DNA of 64,000 nt from Enterobacter hormaechei subsp. hoffmannii (lineage in GTDB: Bacteria; Pseudomonadota; Gammaproteobacteria; Enterobacterales; Enterobacteriaceae). Below are positions 50,055 to 59,033 of this stretch, one piece after another (position 1 is the first letter of the stretch; every line of letters starts with the position of its first letter). Made by a program: the position numbers and the translations under genes. The stretch is from assembly GCF_001729745.1 (NCBI RefSeq), contig NZ_CP017186.1:3596001-3660000 (forward strand). The letters run 5' to 3'. The notes below the pieces were generated by a model. It was not told where the DNA came from. It made no database searches and saw nothing but the letters and a program-made list of their open reading frames with translations.

Positions 50055-50816
50055 TTAACGTGCCAGCCAGCCGCCGTCAACGGCGACGGTATAGCCGTTA
50101 ATGTAATCCGAAGCCGGAGAAGCCAGGAACACAACCGGGCCCATCAGATCGCTCGGCAGACCCCAGCGACCCGCTGGAATACGTTCCAGAATTGCCGCGC
50201 TGCGCTCTTCATCAGCACGCAGCTGCTGGGTATTGTTGGTGGCCATGTAGCCCGGCGCAATCGCGTTGACGTTGATATTGTGCTGCGCCCACTCGTTCGC
50301 CAGCAGACGGGTCACGCCCATCACGGCGCTCTTCGATGCGGTGTAAGACGGTACGCGGATGCCGCCCTGGAAAGAGAGCATGGAGGCAATATTGATGATC
50401 TTGCCGCCTTTCCCCTGCGCGATGAAGTGCTTCGCAGCCGCCTGGGACATAAAGAACACGCTCTTGATGTTCAGGTTCATCACGTCGTCCCAGTCCGTTT
50501 CGCTGAAGTTAATCGCATCTTCACGGCGAATCAGGCCCGCATTGTTGACCAGAATATCGATATGCCCGAACTCCGCCACCGCGCGATCCAGCAGTTCAGG
50601 GATCGCATCGATTTTGCGCAGGTCCGCGGTCAGGCTCAGGAAACGACGGCCCAGCGCGGTGACGCGCTCGATGGTTTCCGTTGGCTCTACGATGTTAATC
50701 CCGACGATATCACAGCCCGCTTCCGCCAGACCTAACGCCATACCCTGCCCCAGCCCGGTGTCACACCCGGAAACCACAGCCACTTTACCCTGCAGAGAAA
50801 ATGCATCCAGAATCAT
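50055..50816 (-). CDS. kduD: 2-deoxy-D-gluconate 3-dehydrogenase KduD
   Basis: SDR enzyme that reduces 2,5-diketo-3-deoxygluconate to 2-keto-3-deoxygluconate. It has 253 residues. The cofactor motif is SGCDTGLGQG near 16-25, followed by NNAG at 91-94. The catalytic triad is Ser145, Tyr158 and Lys162. It follows kduI by 63 bases; that gap contains a short hairpin (GCCTGT/ACAGGC). Confidence 0.96.
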   Translation of the reverse strand: MILDAFSLQGKVAVVSGCDTGLGQGMALGLAEAGCDIVGINIVEPTETIERVTALGRRFLSLTADLRKIDAIPELLDRAVAEFGHIDILVNNAGLIRREDAINFSETDWDDVMNLNIKSVFFMSQAAAKHFIAQGKGGKIINIASMLSFQGGIRVPSYTASKSAVMGVTRLLANEWAQHNINVNAIAPGYMATNNTQQLRADEERSAAILERIPAGRWGLPSDLMGPVVFLASPASDYINGYTVAVDGGWLAR

Positions 50817-50879
50817 GTTTGTTCCTTAATCGTTCAGCGCCTGTCACCAACAGGCAGATGTATGCTTAACTGCCTGCGA

Positions 50880-51716
50880 CTAGCGCAGATCCTTAACAGC
50901 GACGTGGTCCATGTCATCGAAGACCTGGTTTTCACCGACCATACCCCAGATAAAGGTATAAGCTTTCGTTCCCACGCCAGAGTGGATGGACCAGCTTGGC
51001 GAAATGACCGCCTGCTCGTTGTGCATCACGATATGGCGAGTTTCCTGCGGCTGTCCCATCATGTGGAACACGCAGGCATCTTCATCCATGTTGAAGTAGA
51101 AATAGACTTCCATACGGCGCTCGTGGGTATGGCACGGCATGGTGTTCCACAGGTTACCCGGCGCAAGCTCGGTCAGCCCCATGCTGAGCTGGCAAGTTTC
51201 CAGCACATCCGGTACGAAGTATTTATTGATGGTGCGGCGGTTGCTGGTGAGGTTGTCACCGAGGGTCACCGGGGCAACGTCCGCTGGCGTGACTTTTTTG
51301 GTTGGGTAAGTCGTATGAGCCGGGGCGCAGTTGTAGTAGAACTTCGCCGGTTTGCTGCCATCGATGCTGGCGAACACCACTTCTTTCGCGCCTTTTCCGA
51401 CGTACAGCGCGTCACGGTGACCAATTTCGTAGCACTGGCCATCGACGGTTATGGTGCCCGGCCCGCCAATGTTAATCACGCCCAGTTCACGGCGTTCGAG
51501 GAAGTAGCTCACGCCCAGCTGTTTGCCCACTTCACCGCCCACGGAGACGGTTTTCGCCACCGGCATAATCCCGCCCACAATAATGCGGTCAATATGGCTG
51601 TAGACCATGGTGTACTTGTCGGCTTCAAACACTTGCTCAACTAAAAACTCACTGCGCAGCCCCTGAGTATCCAGCGTTTTTGCGTGCGCACTGTGGATGC
51701 TTTGTCTGACGTCCAC
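50880..51716 (-). CDS. kduI: 5-keto-4-deoxyuronate isomerase KduI
   Basis: Converts DKI to 2,5-diketo-3-deoxygluconate. The start is GTG preceded by GGAGG, giving 278 residues as in E. coli; the open frame to 51791 adds a segment crossing the KdgR box. Zinc ligands His196, His198 and Glu203 in [12 protein letters not shown] and His245 agree with the E. coli numbering. It is the first gene of kduI-kduD. Confidence 0.96.
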   Translation of the reverse strand: MDVRQSIHSAHAKTLDTQGLRSEFLVEQVFEADKYTMVYSHIDRIIVGGIMPVAKTVSVGGEVGKQLGVSYFLERRELGVINIGGPGTITVDGQCYEIGHRDALYVGKGAKEVVFASIDGSKPAKFYYNCAPAHTTYPTKKVTPADVAPVTLGDNLTSNRRTINKYFVPDVLETCQLSMGLTELAPGNLWNTMPCHTHERRMEVYFYFNMDEDACVFHMMGQPQETRHIVMHNEQAVISPSWSIHSGVGTKAYTFIWGMVGENQVFDDMDHVAVKDLR

Positions 51717-51758
51717 GTAAACCTCCAGAATTGATCGTGCCCGAAGGCAAAGATGAAT

Positions 51759-51777
51759 AACGAAACAATGTTCCGTT
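51759..51777 (-). promoter_or_regulatory. KdgR-type box nearest kduI
   Basis: AACGAAACAATGTTCCGTT keeps the GAAAC half intact and is degenerate on the other half. It is centred about 52 bases upstream of the kduI start. Confidence 0.65.
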
Positions 51778-51825
51778 TTCGTGATGAACACATATTATCC
51801 CCTGTACATGGGGTTTTCAATTACA

Positions 51826-51844
51826 TTTAAAACAACGTTTCATT
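51826..51844. promoter_or_regulatory. KdgR-type box in the kduI-ogl divergent region
   Basis: TTTAAAACAACGTTTCATT: right half perfect, left half with two changes. It is the middle one of three such sites in 300 bases, so it may serve kduI, ogl or both. A weak CRP-like TGGTGTTTCGATCACG follows at 51869-51884. Confidence 0.6.
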
Positions 51845-51947
51845 TTTTCTGTATGTTTATGCCAGAAATGGTGTTTCGATCACGATAAATCTTTAAGCCC
51901 CTCAATCTGGCTAAAGAAACTGAGAATTTGCGCTGTCAGTCACACAC

Positions 51948-51966
51948 AATGAAACGATGTTTTGAT
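51948..51966 (+). promoter_or_regulatory. KdgR-type box of ogl
   Basis: AATGAAACGATGTTTTGAT, left half perfect. It ends 50 bases before the ogl ATG. Confidence 0.72.
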
Positions 51967-52016
51967 AATTTAACACCTAGTTTTCAACCTATATTACGCG
52001 TTCAAAGGAGTGCATT

Positions 52017-53192
52017 ATGGCTAAAGGTATGCGGGTCAAGCTGAACTACGAGGTCAGCCGCGATCCGGATACAGGCGTGGAAGTTACCCGCCTGACCCCA
52101 CCGGAAGTAACCTGTCATCGCAACTACTTTTACCAGAAGTGCTTCTTTAACGATGGCAGCCACCTGCTGTTCGCCGGGGAGTTCGACGGTCACTGGAACT
52201 ATTACCTGCTGGATCTGAAAAACGCCGAAGCGGTGCAGCTGACCGAAGGCGCGGGCGATAACACCTTTGGCGGGTTCCTCTCTCCGGACGATCAATCCCT
52301 CTACTATGTGAAGAACGATCGCACCCTGCTTGAGGTGGATTTAAAGACGCTGGCAGAGCGCGAAGTGTACCGCGTCCCGGAAGAGTGGGTTGGCTACGGC
52401 ACCTGGGTCGCGAACAGCGACTGCACCAAACTGGTAGGTATTGAGATTGCCAGACGTGACTGGACGCCACTCAACGACTGGAAAATTTTCCACGATTTCT
52501 TCCACAAAGGGCCGCACTGCCGCCTGCTGCGCGTTGATCTAAAAACGGGTGAAAGCACCACCATCCATGACGAGAAGATCTGGCTGGGACATCCGATTTA
52601 TCGCCCGTTCGATGACAATACCGTGGCCTTCTGTCATGAAGGGCCACACGACCTGGTTGACGCCCGCATGTGGCTGGTCAACGAAGATGGCAGCAACGTG
52701 CGGAAAGTGAAAACGCACGCGGAAGGGGAAAGCTGCACGCATGAATTTTGGGTGCCGGACGGGTCCGCGCTGATCTACGTCTCTTACCTGAAAGGTCAGC
52801 AAGGTCGTACCATCTCCCGCTTCAATCCGGACACCGGCGTGAATGAAGCGGTAATGAACATGCCCGCCTGTTCGCACCTGATGAGCAACGTCGACGGCAC
52901 CATGCTGGTTGGCGACGGTTCCGGCACGCCTGTCGATGTGAAAGACACCGACGGCTACACCATTGATAACGATCCTTATCTGTATGCCTTTGACGTGGCG
53001 AAGAAAGCCTATTACCGCATTGCCCGTCATGACACTTCCTGGGCTACGGTGGCGAACAGCCGCCAGGTAACCCACCCGCATCCGTCCTTCACGCCGGACG
53101 AAAAAGCGGTGCTGTACAGTTCCGATAAAGACGGCAAACCAGCCCTCTATATCGCGAAACTCCCCGAGCAACCTGAAATGTTGCATGCCTGA
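52017..53192 (+). CDS. ogl: Oligogalacturonide lyase Ogl
   Basis: Cytoplasmic PL22 lyase that splits digalacturonate and its unsaturated form to 4,5-unsaturated galacturonate (and galacturonate). It has 391 residues and a seven-bladed beta-propeller layout. Metal ligands expected for the family are present: His287 (ACSHLM), and Gln350, His353 and His355 in RQVTHPHPSF; the likely catalytic His is His211 in CHEGPHD. A strong AAAGGAG precedes the ATG. It is divergent from kduI with a shared KdgR region. Product flows to KdgF, KduI and KduD encoded on either side. Confidence 0.95.
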   Translation: MAKGMRVKLNYEVSRDPDTGVEVTRLTPPEVTCHRNYFYQKCFFNDGSHLLFAGEFDGHWNYYLLDLKNAEAVQLTEGAGDNTFGGFLSPDDQSLYYVKNDRTLLEVDLKTLAEREVYRVPEEWVGYGTWVANSDCTKLVGIEIARRDWTPLNDWKIFHDFFHKGPHCRLLRVDLKTGESTTIHDEKIWLGHPIYRPFDDNTVAFCHEGPHDLVDARMWLVNEDGSNVRKVKTHAEGESCTHEFWVPDGSALIYVSYLKGQQGRTISRFNPDTGVNEAVMNMPACSHLMSNVDGTMLVGDGSGTPVDVKDTDGYTIDNDPYLYAFDVAKKAYYRIARHDTSWATVANSRQVTHPHPSFTPDEKAVLYSSDKDGKPALYIAKLPEQPEMLHA

Positions 53193-53220
53193 ATGAGTTA
53201 GTGTTTCTGTAACTGGCCTT

Positions 53221-53247
53221 GCCCTCCGATTCGGAGGGCTTTTTTTT
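53221..53247 (+). terminator. Intrinsic terminator of ogl
   Basis: GCCCTCCGA/TCGGAGGGC followed by eight T, 28 bases after the ogl stop. Confidence 0.93.
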
Positions 53248-53268
53248 GGGTGATTGCGGCGCTTTTTG

Positions 53269-53643
53269 CCGGGTGGCGCTAACGCTTACCCGGCCTACGA
53301 AACGACTGATTGGAGAGAAAGTGTAGCCGGGTAAGCGCATCGTCATCCCGCATACGAAACGACGGAGTAGAAGGAAAGTGTAGGCCGGGTAAGCGCAGGG
53401 CCAGTCGGCATACGAAACGACGGAGTGGAAGGAAAGTGTAGGCCGGGTAAGCGCATCGCCATCCGGCATACGAAACGACGGAGTGGAAGGAAAGTGTAGG
53501 CCGGGTAAGCGCAGGGCCACCCGGCATACGAAACGACGGAGTGGAAGGAAAGTGTAGGCCGGGTAAGCGCAGGGCCACCCGGCATACGAAACGACGGAGT
53601 GGAAGGAAAGTGTAGGCCGGGTAAGCGAAGCGCCACCCGGCGG
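53269..53643. repeat. Direct tandem array of 58-bp REP-containing units
   Basis: An inverted REP (53269-53298) is followed by six GTGTAGGCCGGGTAAGCG starts at 53321, 53378, 53436, 53494, 53552 and 53610. The period is 57 then 58 bases throughout. Each unit is a 30-base REP plus a 28-base linker (GAAACGACGGAGTGGAAGG is constant). Units 2-5 differ mainly in the REP loop (AGGGCC, ATCGCC). All six repeats point the same way, unlike the alternating order of classic BIMEs. No gene is present in the 474-base gap; the open frames on the minus strand here are the repeat read in shifting phase. Confidence 0.93.
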
Positions 53644-53666
53644 TTTTTAGCGAAGAAGCTGGATTA

Positions 53667-54350
53667 TCAGAAGGAGTACGCCACGCCTAAACGGAAACGG
53701 GTCTGGCGTTCGTCAGTGTCTTTAACCCCCACGTTGCCCACCTCAACATACGGTGCCCAGTTTTTATCCCATTTGTAGGCCAGCTTGGCGTTATATTCAT
53801 TGGAATAATCTTTATTGTTATTTCGGGCCACGCCTTCAGAGCTTTTCGCGTAAACATAGTTCAGCTCGGTACGCCAGTCACCTAATACCCAACCGACCCA
53901 CGCATCACCACGGTTAACTTTATCATCGTCCTTATTTGAGCTTGACGGATAGCGGGTATATTCATAACGGTAACGCGCGGCCACGTAGAAGCCATTATCG
54001 AAACTATATTGCACATGCAGATTCGGTTTATAAATGGTACGACTGTCTGTGCTTTCAATCGTAAACGCAGGCGTCAGGGCGATATTGTCTGTCGCTTTCC
54101 AGCGCCAGCTAATCTGATCTTCGTGACCGTTCCCCACCACATCCGCGAATGGCTGATCTGCCTTGTCCCCGCCTGATTTCCACTTCGCCTCGACTGAAAA
54201 ACCGAAGCCATTGTCAAAGCGGTGCGAGACGGCAACACGGTCGGCATTCGAGCCGCTGTCAATATATTCGTGACGCAGATCGACGGTAACGGCGCTAGCC
54301 GCAAAAGAGGCACTAATAAGGGAAGCAAGGAGCAGAGATTTCTTAAACAT
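53667..54350 (-). CDS. kdgM: Oligogalacturonate-specific porin KdgM
   Basis: KdgM/NanC-family outer-membrane porin, 227 residues. A signal peptide covers residues 1-20 (MFKKSLLLASLISASFAASA). The mature part begins VTVDLRHEYIDSG and alternates beta strands to a C-terminal Phe (RLGVAYSF), the BAM-recognition end. Family segments VSHRFDNGFGFSVEAKW and RYRYEYTRY are present, the latter rich in Arg for binding acidic sugars. SD is GAGGG. It supplies outer-membrane entry for the oligomers taken up by TogMNAB. Confidence 0.92.
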   Translation of the reverse strand: MFKKSLLLASLISASFAASAVTVDLRHEYIDSGSNADRVAVSHRFDNGFGFSVEAKWKSGGDKADQPFADVVGNGHEDQISWRWKATDNIALTPAFTIESTDSRTIYKPNLHVQYSFDNGFYVAARYRYEYTRYPSSSNKDDDKVNRGDAWVGWVLGDWRTELNYVYAKSSEGVARNNNKDYSNEYNAKLAYKWDKNWAPYVEVGNVGVKDTDERQTRFRLGVAYSF

Positions 54351-54363
54351 GAAAAAACCCTCA

Positions 54364-54382
54364 ATTAAAATAACGTTTCGTT
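54364..54382 (-). promoter_or_regulatory. KdgR-type half-strong box of kdgM
   Basis: On the minus strand AACGAAACGTTATTTTAAT: one half (GAAAC) intact, the other weak. It lies 14 bases upstream of the kdgM start. A lone GTTTCATT at 54447-54454 may be a second half-site. The 317-base region to yqeF holds no gene. Confidence 0.5.
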
Positions 54383-54623
54383 TTTATGAAACTTGAGTTT
54401 ATTTTTTATGTACCGTTATTTTAGTGACAAGGATCGAAATTATTTGTTTCATTTTTTTTGGCAAAGATCGACGTGAACCTCATCAACAAAAAAGGCGTAT
54501 AACGCATAAATTCCAGGCGTGAGATCACACTAAGAACTTCACAAAGCGAATAATTCACCGCGCAATAATTATTGTGGGATTAAGAAAGAACGCAGAAGTG
54601 TTAGAAAAGGATTCTGTAGACAT

Positions 54624-54644
54624 AAAAAAACCTCCCGAGGGAGG
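54624..54644 (-). terminator. Intrinsic terminator of yqeF
   Basis: On the minus strand CCTCCC-TCGGGAGG is followed by seven T, starting 24 bases after the yqeF stop. Confidence 0.88.
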
Positions 54645-54667
54645 CTTTCTGTGCGCAGAGGGGGAAA

Positions 54668-55846
54668 TTACCGTTCGATAGCCAGGGCTACCCCCTGCCC
54701 TCCGCCAATGCAGAGCGTTGCGATCCCTTTTCGGGCGTTACGCTTTTTCATTTCGTGGACTAGCGACACCAGAATGCGGCAGCCGGAAGCGCCAATAGGA
54801 TGACCGAGCGCGATCGCACCGCCGTTGACGTTGACCCGCAGCGGATCCCATTCCAGCATTTTCCCGACCGAGATCGCCTGTGCAGCAAAGGCTTCATTGA
54901 CTTCAATCAGATCTACATCGTTCAGCTGCCAGCCCGCCCGCTCAAGACAGCGGCGCGTGGCATAGACCGGGGCGATCCCCATTAACGCAGGATCAACACC
55001 CACGCTGGCAAACGCTTTGATGCGCGCCAGCACCGGCAGCGCCAGCTCCTGGGCTTTGCTTTCACTCATCATCATCACCGCCGCCGCACCGTCGTTAATG
55101 GATGATGCGTTACCTGCCGTTACAGAACCGAGCGTTTCGAAGGCCGGATCGAGTTTTGCCAGCCCTTCTGCGCTGGCATCGGTGCGCGGCTGCTCGTCGG
55201 TATCAACGATGAGCGCTTCGCCGTTCTGGCGCAGGGTACTGACCGGGACAATTTCATCGCGAAAACGGCCGGAGTCGATCGCCGCGCGTGCTTTTTGCTG
55301 CGAGCTAAGCGCATACGCATCCTGAAGCTCGCGGCTGATGCCGTATTCCCGCGCCAGGTTTTCCGCCGTTACGCCCATATGGTAGTCGTTGAAGGCGTCC
55401 CACAGCCCGTCATGAACCAGGCTGTCAAGCAGCTGACTGTTCCCGAGCTGCGCGCCGGTCCGGCTGTCGGTCAGGACATGCGGGGCGCGGCTCATATTCT
55501 CCTGCCCGCCGGCAATGACCACGTCCGCTTCACCGCACTGGATGGCCTGCGTCGCAAGGTGGAGCGCTTTCAAACCTGAACCACAGACGTCGTTGATGGT
55601 AATCGCCGAAACGGTATTAGGCAGGCCGCCCTTCAGCGCCGCCTGGCGCGCAGGGTTTTGTCCCGCGCCAGCGGTCAGCACCTGGCCGAGGATCACCTCA
55701 TCAATTTCATGTGCGGCAACCCCGCTGCGTTCCACCAGCGCTCTTACCACCACGCTGCCGAGATCAACCGCAGAGTGACGCGCAAGCGCTCCCTGAAAAC
55801 AGCCGATAGCCGTACGTAACGCACCCACTATAACGACATCTTTCAT
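54668..55846 (-). CDS. yqeF: Acetyl-CoA acetyltransferase YqeF
   Basis: Thiolase of 392 residues. The acyl-enzyme cysteine is Cys88 in [14 protein letters not shown]; the other catalytic motifs are [14 protein letters not shown] (His) and the C-terminal CIGGGQG (Cys). The start at 55846 has GAGG upstream; eight extra in-frame codons lie before it. The paralogue AtoB is the main E. coli acetoacetyl-CoA thiolase, so the physiological role of YqeF is unclear. A LysR-type gene lies 92 bases upstream in the same direction. Confidence 0.94.
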   Translation of the reverse strand: MKDVVIVGALRTAIGCFQGALARHSAVDLGSVVVRALVERSGVAAHEIDEVILGQVLTAGAGQNPARQAALKGGLPNTVSAITINDVCGSGLKALHLATQAIQCGEADVVIAGGQENMSRAPHVLTDSRTGAQLGNSQLLDSLVHDGLWDAFNDYHMGVTAENLAREYGISRELQDAYALSSQQKARAAIDSGRFRDEIVPVSTLRQNGEALIVDTDEQPRTDASAEGLAKLDPAFETLGSVTAGNASSINDGAAAVMMMSESKAQELALPVLARIKAFASVGVDPALMGIAPVYATRRCLERAGWQLNDVDLIEVNEAFAAQAISVGKMLEWDPLRVNVNGGAIALGHPIGASGCRILVSLVHEMKKRNARKGIATLCIGGGQGVALAIER

Positions 55847-55938
55847 CACGACCTCTGTGCAAAATGACATGACGATAGTAGAGGATTGTTATCAACAATT
55901 GACGCAAATGTTTAAAATTAGTGAGTTTAGTCACAGGA

Positions 55939-56805
55939 TTATCGTGCGTCCTGCAAGTACTGGCGCAGCCAGCTTCCGGCGACGCCGGGCGGGGTTCTTT
56001 TGTTCCATACCAGATCGATGGCAATCGACCTCGGCCAGCCCGGCACGTTCAGCTGCACCAGCGATTTCGATGCGGCAAATTCGTCGACCAGCGCGCAGGG
56101 TAACGCGCACCAGCCAAAGCCCTGTACCGCCATGCTCAGCAGCAGCAGGTAGTTCGGCGCAGACCAGACCGGCCCGCGCGCAAGGGGCGCTTCCCGTTCA
56201 AGATAGGTACTCAGCCGCAGCTCGCGCCAGCCATGCAGCTCGTCCGCCTGCGTCTCATGTTGCCCTGCCAGAGGATGTCCGGCAGAAACGTAAATAGCCA
56301 TCCGCGTCTGCATAGGCAGGCGGGTCGCGCCAATATCGGTCGGGTAGCTGTCGCGTGCTTCCGTCAGGCCAATTTGCGCCCGCTCCTTTTGCAGCAGATC
56401 GATCACGTCCTCCTCTTCCCCAATCAGGCACTCAAATTCGGTGTGCGGAAAACGCTGGTCGAACTGGCTCATCATCTCTTCCAGCACGGCCGGGTTAAGC
56501 GTATCGGAGAGAACAAAGGTAAAACGCGCCTCCGTTTGCGCCGTTAAGGATACGGCCAGCTCATCAAGGCGCGCGCTGGCGGCGAGGATTGACTGGACAT
56601 AGCCCAGCACCTGTTCACCCTGGGCGGTTAACACCGGGTGACGCGCCGAGCGATCAAACAGCTCAAAGCCAAGGTCAGCTTCAAGGTTGGCGATGGAGGT
56701 GCTGATGGTGGACTGGCTTTTACGCAGCCGTCGTGCCGCAGCTGAAAACGAACCTGCGGCGACAGTTTCAACAAACGCGGTCAGTGCTTCGGGAGAATAA
56801 CGCAT
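55939..56805 (-). CDS. LysR-family transcriptional regulator
   Basis: 288 residues. Winged helix at residues 5-60 (ALTAFVETVAAGSFSAAARR, then KSQSTISTSIANLE), then a LysR substrate-binding domain. It is divergent, with 101 bases between, from a PACE-family efflux gene, the arrangement of aceR-aceI in Acinetobacter; it also lies upstream of yqeF. Its target is inferred to be the efflux gene. Confidence 0.88.
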   Translation of the reverse strand: MRYSPEALTAFVETVAAGSFSAAARRLRKSQSTISTSIANLEADLGFELFDRSARHPVLTAQGEQVLGYVQSILAASARLDELAVSLTAQTEARFTFVLSDTLNPAVLEEMMSQFDQRFPHTEFECLIGEEEDVIDLLQKERAQIGLTEARDSYPTDIGATRLPMQTRMAIYVSAGHPLAGQHETQADELHGWRELRLSTYLEREAPLARGPVWSAPNYLLLLSMAVQGFGWCALPCALVDEFAASKSLVQLNVPGWPRSIAIDLVWNKRTPPGVAGSWLRQYLQDAR

Positions 56806-56906
56806 GATGTATCTACTTTATCGATGGGTACCATCTTTTATATATCACCTTAAGCGATAAGAATAGGCCGCATCAACGCCCATACTGGCGTCTATATGAG
56901 GTAAAT

Positions 56907-57371
56907 ATGCAACATCAGGATGCACTCCAACGTAAATTGCCGGAGCGGATCTTCCATGCCGTCTGTTTTGAAGGTATTGCTACGGCGATCCTCGCCCCTA
57001 CGGCCGCGTGGCTAATGCAGCGCTCGGTCGTGGAAATGGGGGGTCTCACTATTATTCTGGCGACCACGGCAATGCTCTGGAACATTATCTATAACTTTGG
57101 CTTCGACCGTTTCTGGCCCGTTCAGCGGGTAAAGCGCACGGCAAAAGTGCGCGCCCTGCATGCGCTGGGTTTTGAATGCGGCTTTATTGTGATTGGCGTA
57201 ACCATCGTTGCCGCCGTGCTGGGCGTGACGCTGCTCCAGGCCTTCACGCTGGAGATTGGTTTCTTCCTGTTCTTCCTGCCGTACACCATGCTCTACAACT
57301 GGGCGTATGACACCCTGCGGGAGAAAATTATCAAGCGCCGCCAGCAACGTCGCGCCCTGGCAAGCGAATGA
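56907..57371 (+). CDS. PACE-family efflux transporter (AceI-like)
   Basis: 154 residues, four membrane helices arranged as two tandem bacterial transmembrane pair domains. The four PACE signature motifs are visible: RIFHAVCFE (16-22), WNIIYNFGFDRFWP (near 52-65), RALHALGFE and YNWAYD. Glu22 in the first motif corresponds to the proton-coupling Glu15 of AceI. Known members pump chlorhexidine and other biocides or short diamines; the natural substrate here is not shown. A hairpin (GGCCGGAGA/TCTCCGGCC, 57378-57398) follows the stop without a T tract. Confidence 0.92.
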   Translation: MQHQDALQRKLPERIFHAVCFEGIATAILAPTAAWLMQRSVVEMGGLTIILATTAMLWNIIYNFGFDRFWPVQRVKRTAKVRALHALGFECGFIVIGVTIVAAVLGVTLLQAFTLEIGFFLFFLPYTMLYNWAYDTLREKIIKRRQQRRALASE

Positions 57372-57487
57372 CCTTCCGGCCGGAGACCTTCTCCGGCCCA
57401 ACCCCAGCGAAGCAACGGCGACCTCAACGCATAATTATGGTAAATTGCACTCCTTTTTGTTCGTTTTATAGTTGATACGTTGCTCTA

Positions 57488-58717
57488 ATGTCGAAAATTT
57501 GGTCAAAAGAAGAGACTCTCTGGAGTTTCGCCCTCTACGGCACTGCCGTGGGCGCAGGAACCCTGTTCTTGCCCATTCAGCTCGGCTCTGCTGGCGCAAT
57601 TGTCCTGCTGATCACCGCCCTTGTGGCGTATCCCTTAACCTACTGGCCGCATAAAGCGCTGGCGCAATTTATTCTGTCGTCGAAGACGAAAGGCAACGAA
57701 GGGATCACCGGTGCCGTTTCCCATTACTACGGCAAAAAGATCGGCAACCTCATCACCACGCTCTATTTCGTGGCCTTCTTTGTGGTGGTTCTGATTTACG
57801 CGGTGGCGATAACCAACTCACTTACTGAACAGCTGGCGAAACGGATGACGGTGGATACCAGCGTGCGGATGCTGGTGAGTTTTGGTGTGGTGCTGATTTT
57901 GAATCTGATCTTCCTGATGGGGCGGCACATCACCATTAAGGTGATGGGTTTCCTTGTCTTTCCGCTGATCGCCTATTTCCTGTTTGTCTCGCTGTATCTG
58001 ACGGGCAGCTGGCAGCCGTCGCTTCTGACCAGCCAGATGGCCTTCGACCAGCATACACTGCACCAGGTGTGGATATCGATCCCGGTGATGGTTTTCGCTT
58101 TTAGCCATACCCCGATCATCTCGACCTTCGCCGTAGATCGTCGCGAGAAATACGGTGAAGAGGCTATGGGTAAATGCAAAAAAATCATGAAAGTGGCGTA
58201 CCTGATCATCTGCCTCAGCGTGCTGTTCTTTGTGTTCAGCTGCCTGCTTTCGATTCCACCGTCCTATATCGTGGCGGCAAAAGAGGAAGGGGTGACGATC
58301 CTGTCCGCGCTGTCGATGATGCCTTCGTCCCCGGCATGGCTGGGCATTTCCGGCATTATCGTGGCAATTATAGCGATGTCGAAATCGTTCCTCGGCACCT
58401 ATTTTGGCGTGATTGAAGGGGCAACGGAAATTGTGAAATCGTCGCTGAATCAGGTGGGTGTGAAGAAAAGTCGTGCCTTTAACCGCGCGGTTTCGATTCT
58501 CGGCGTGTCGCTGATTACCTTTGCGGTCTGCTGCATCAACCCGAATGCGATCTCCATGATTTACGCCATCAGCGGTCCGCTTATCGCCATGATCCTGTTC
58601 ATCATGCCGACGCTGTCGACGTACCTGATCCCGTCGTTAAAACCGTACCGCTCCATCGGTAACCTGCTGACGCTGATTGTGGGTGTGCTGTGTGTGTCGG
58701 TGATGTTTGTCGGTTGA
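57488..58717 (+). CDS. yqeG: Amino-acid transporter YqeG (HAAAP family)
   Basis: 409 residues, as in E. coli; 11 predicted membrane helices. It starts MSKIWSKEETLWSFALYGTA, with the unwound helix segment GTAVGAGTLFLPI typical of the hydroxy/aromatic amino-acid permeases (SdaC, TdcC, TnaB). E. coli YqeG has been reported as a serine/threonine-type transporter; substrate is inferred. No strong SD is seen. A hairpin GCCCGGC/GCCGGGC with short T run at 58725-58748 ends it. Confidence 0.94.
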   Translation: MSKIWSKEETLWSFALYGTAVGAGTLFLPIQLGSAGAIVLLITALVAYPLTYWPHKALAQFILSSKTKGNEGITGAVSHYYGKKIGNLITTLYFVAFFVVVLIYAVAITNSLTEQLAKRMTVDTSVRMLVSFGVVLILNLIFLMGRHITIKVMGFLVFPLIAYFLFVSLYLTGSWQPSLLTSQMAFDQHTLHQVWISIPVMVFAFSHTPIISTFAVDRREKYGEEAMGKCKKIMKVAYLIICLSVLFFVFSCLLSIPPSYIVAAKEEGVTILSALSMMPSSPAWLGISGIIVAIIAMSKSFLGTYFGVIEGATEIVKSSLNQVGVKKSRAFNRAVSILGVSLITFAVCCINPNAISMIYAISGPLIAMILFIMPTLSTYLIPSLKPYRSIGNLLTLIVGVLCVSVMFVG

Positions 58718-58750
58718 GTGTGCTGCCCGGCGCAATGCCGGGCATCTGTT

Positions 58751-59023
58751 TTACGCCCGAATATCGTCATACTCCCGCGTATTATCAAACTCATGCTTCG
58801 CAAACGGACACAGCGGGATTATTTTACGGTTCTCCCCGCGCATCTTCTCTACCACCTTCGCCACCAGCTGCTTACCCACACCCTGCCCTTTCAGGCTCGG
58901 ATCCACATCGGTGTGCTCGATGATGCTCAGATGCTCGCCGGTCGGGACAAAGACGATCTCCGCAACCTGATTGCCTTCGGCGTCGTTGACATAAAACTTG
59001 TTATGGCCTTCAAGAATATCCAT
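58751..59023 (-). CDS. yjdJ: YjdJ, small GNAT-like acetyltransferase
   Basis: 90 residues, the E. coli length. It is a minimal GNAT (Gcn5-type) with the acetyl-CoA loop [20 protein letters not shown] and the C-terminal [15 protein letters not shown]. It starts 10 bases after yjdI. The pair belongs to the YjdJ/YjdI group whose function is not known. Confidence 0.92.
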   Translation of the reverse strand: MDILEGHNKFYVNDAEGNQVAEIVFVPTGEHLSIIEHTDVDPSLKGQGVGKQLVAKVVEKMRGENRKIIPLCPFAKHEFDNTREYDDIRA

Positions 59024-59033
59024 GGTTCCTCAC

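Noticed and set aside
53089..53636. Three repetitive open frames rich in PGLHFPSTPSFRM on the minus strand
   Set aside because: They are the 58-bp REP array read in shifting phase; 58 is not a multiple of three, and the first overlaps ogl.
53269..53643. CRISPR array
   Set aside because: The regular repeats have linkers that are themselves conserved, and there are no cas genes; it is a tandem REP duplication.
54437..54455. Second complete KdgR box upstream of kdgM
   Set aside because: Only one half (GTTTCATT) is recognisable; the other half has too many mismatches.
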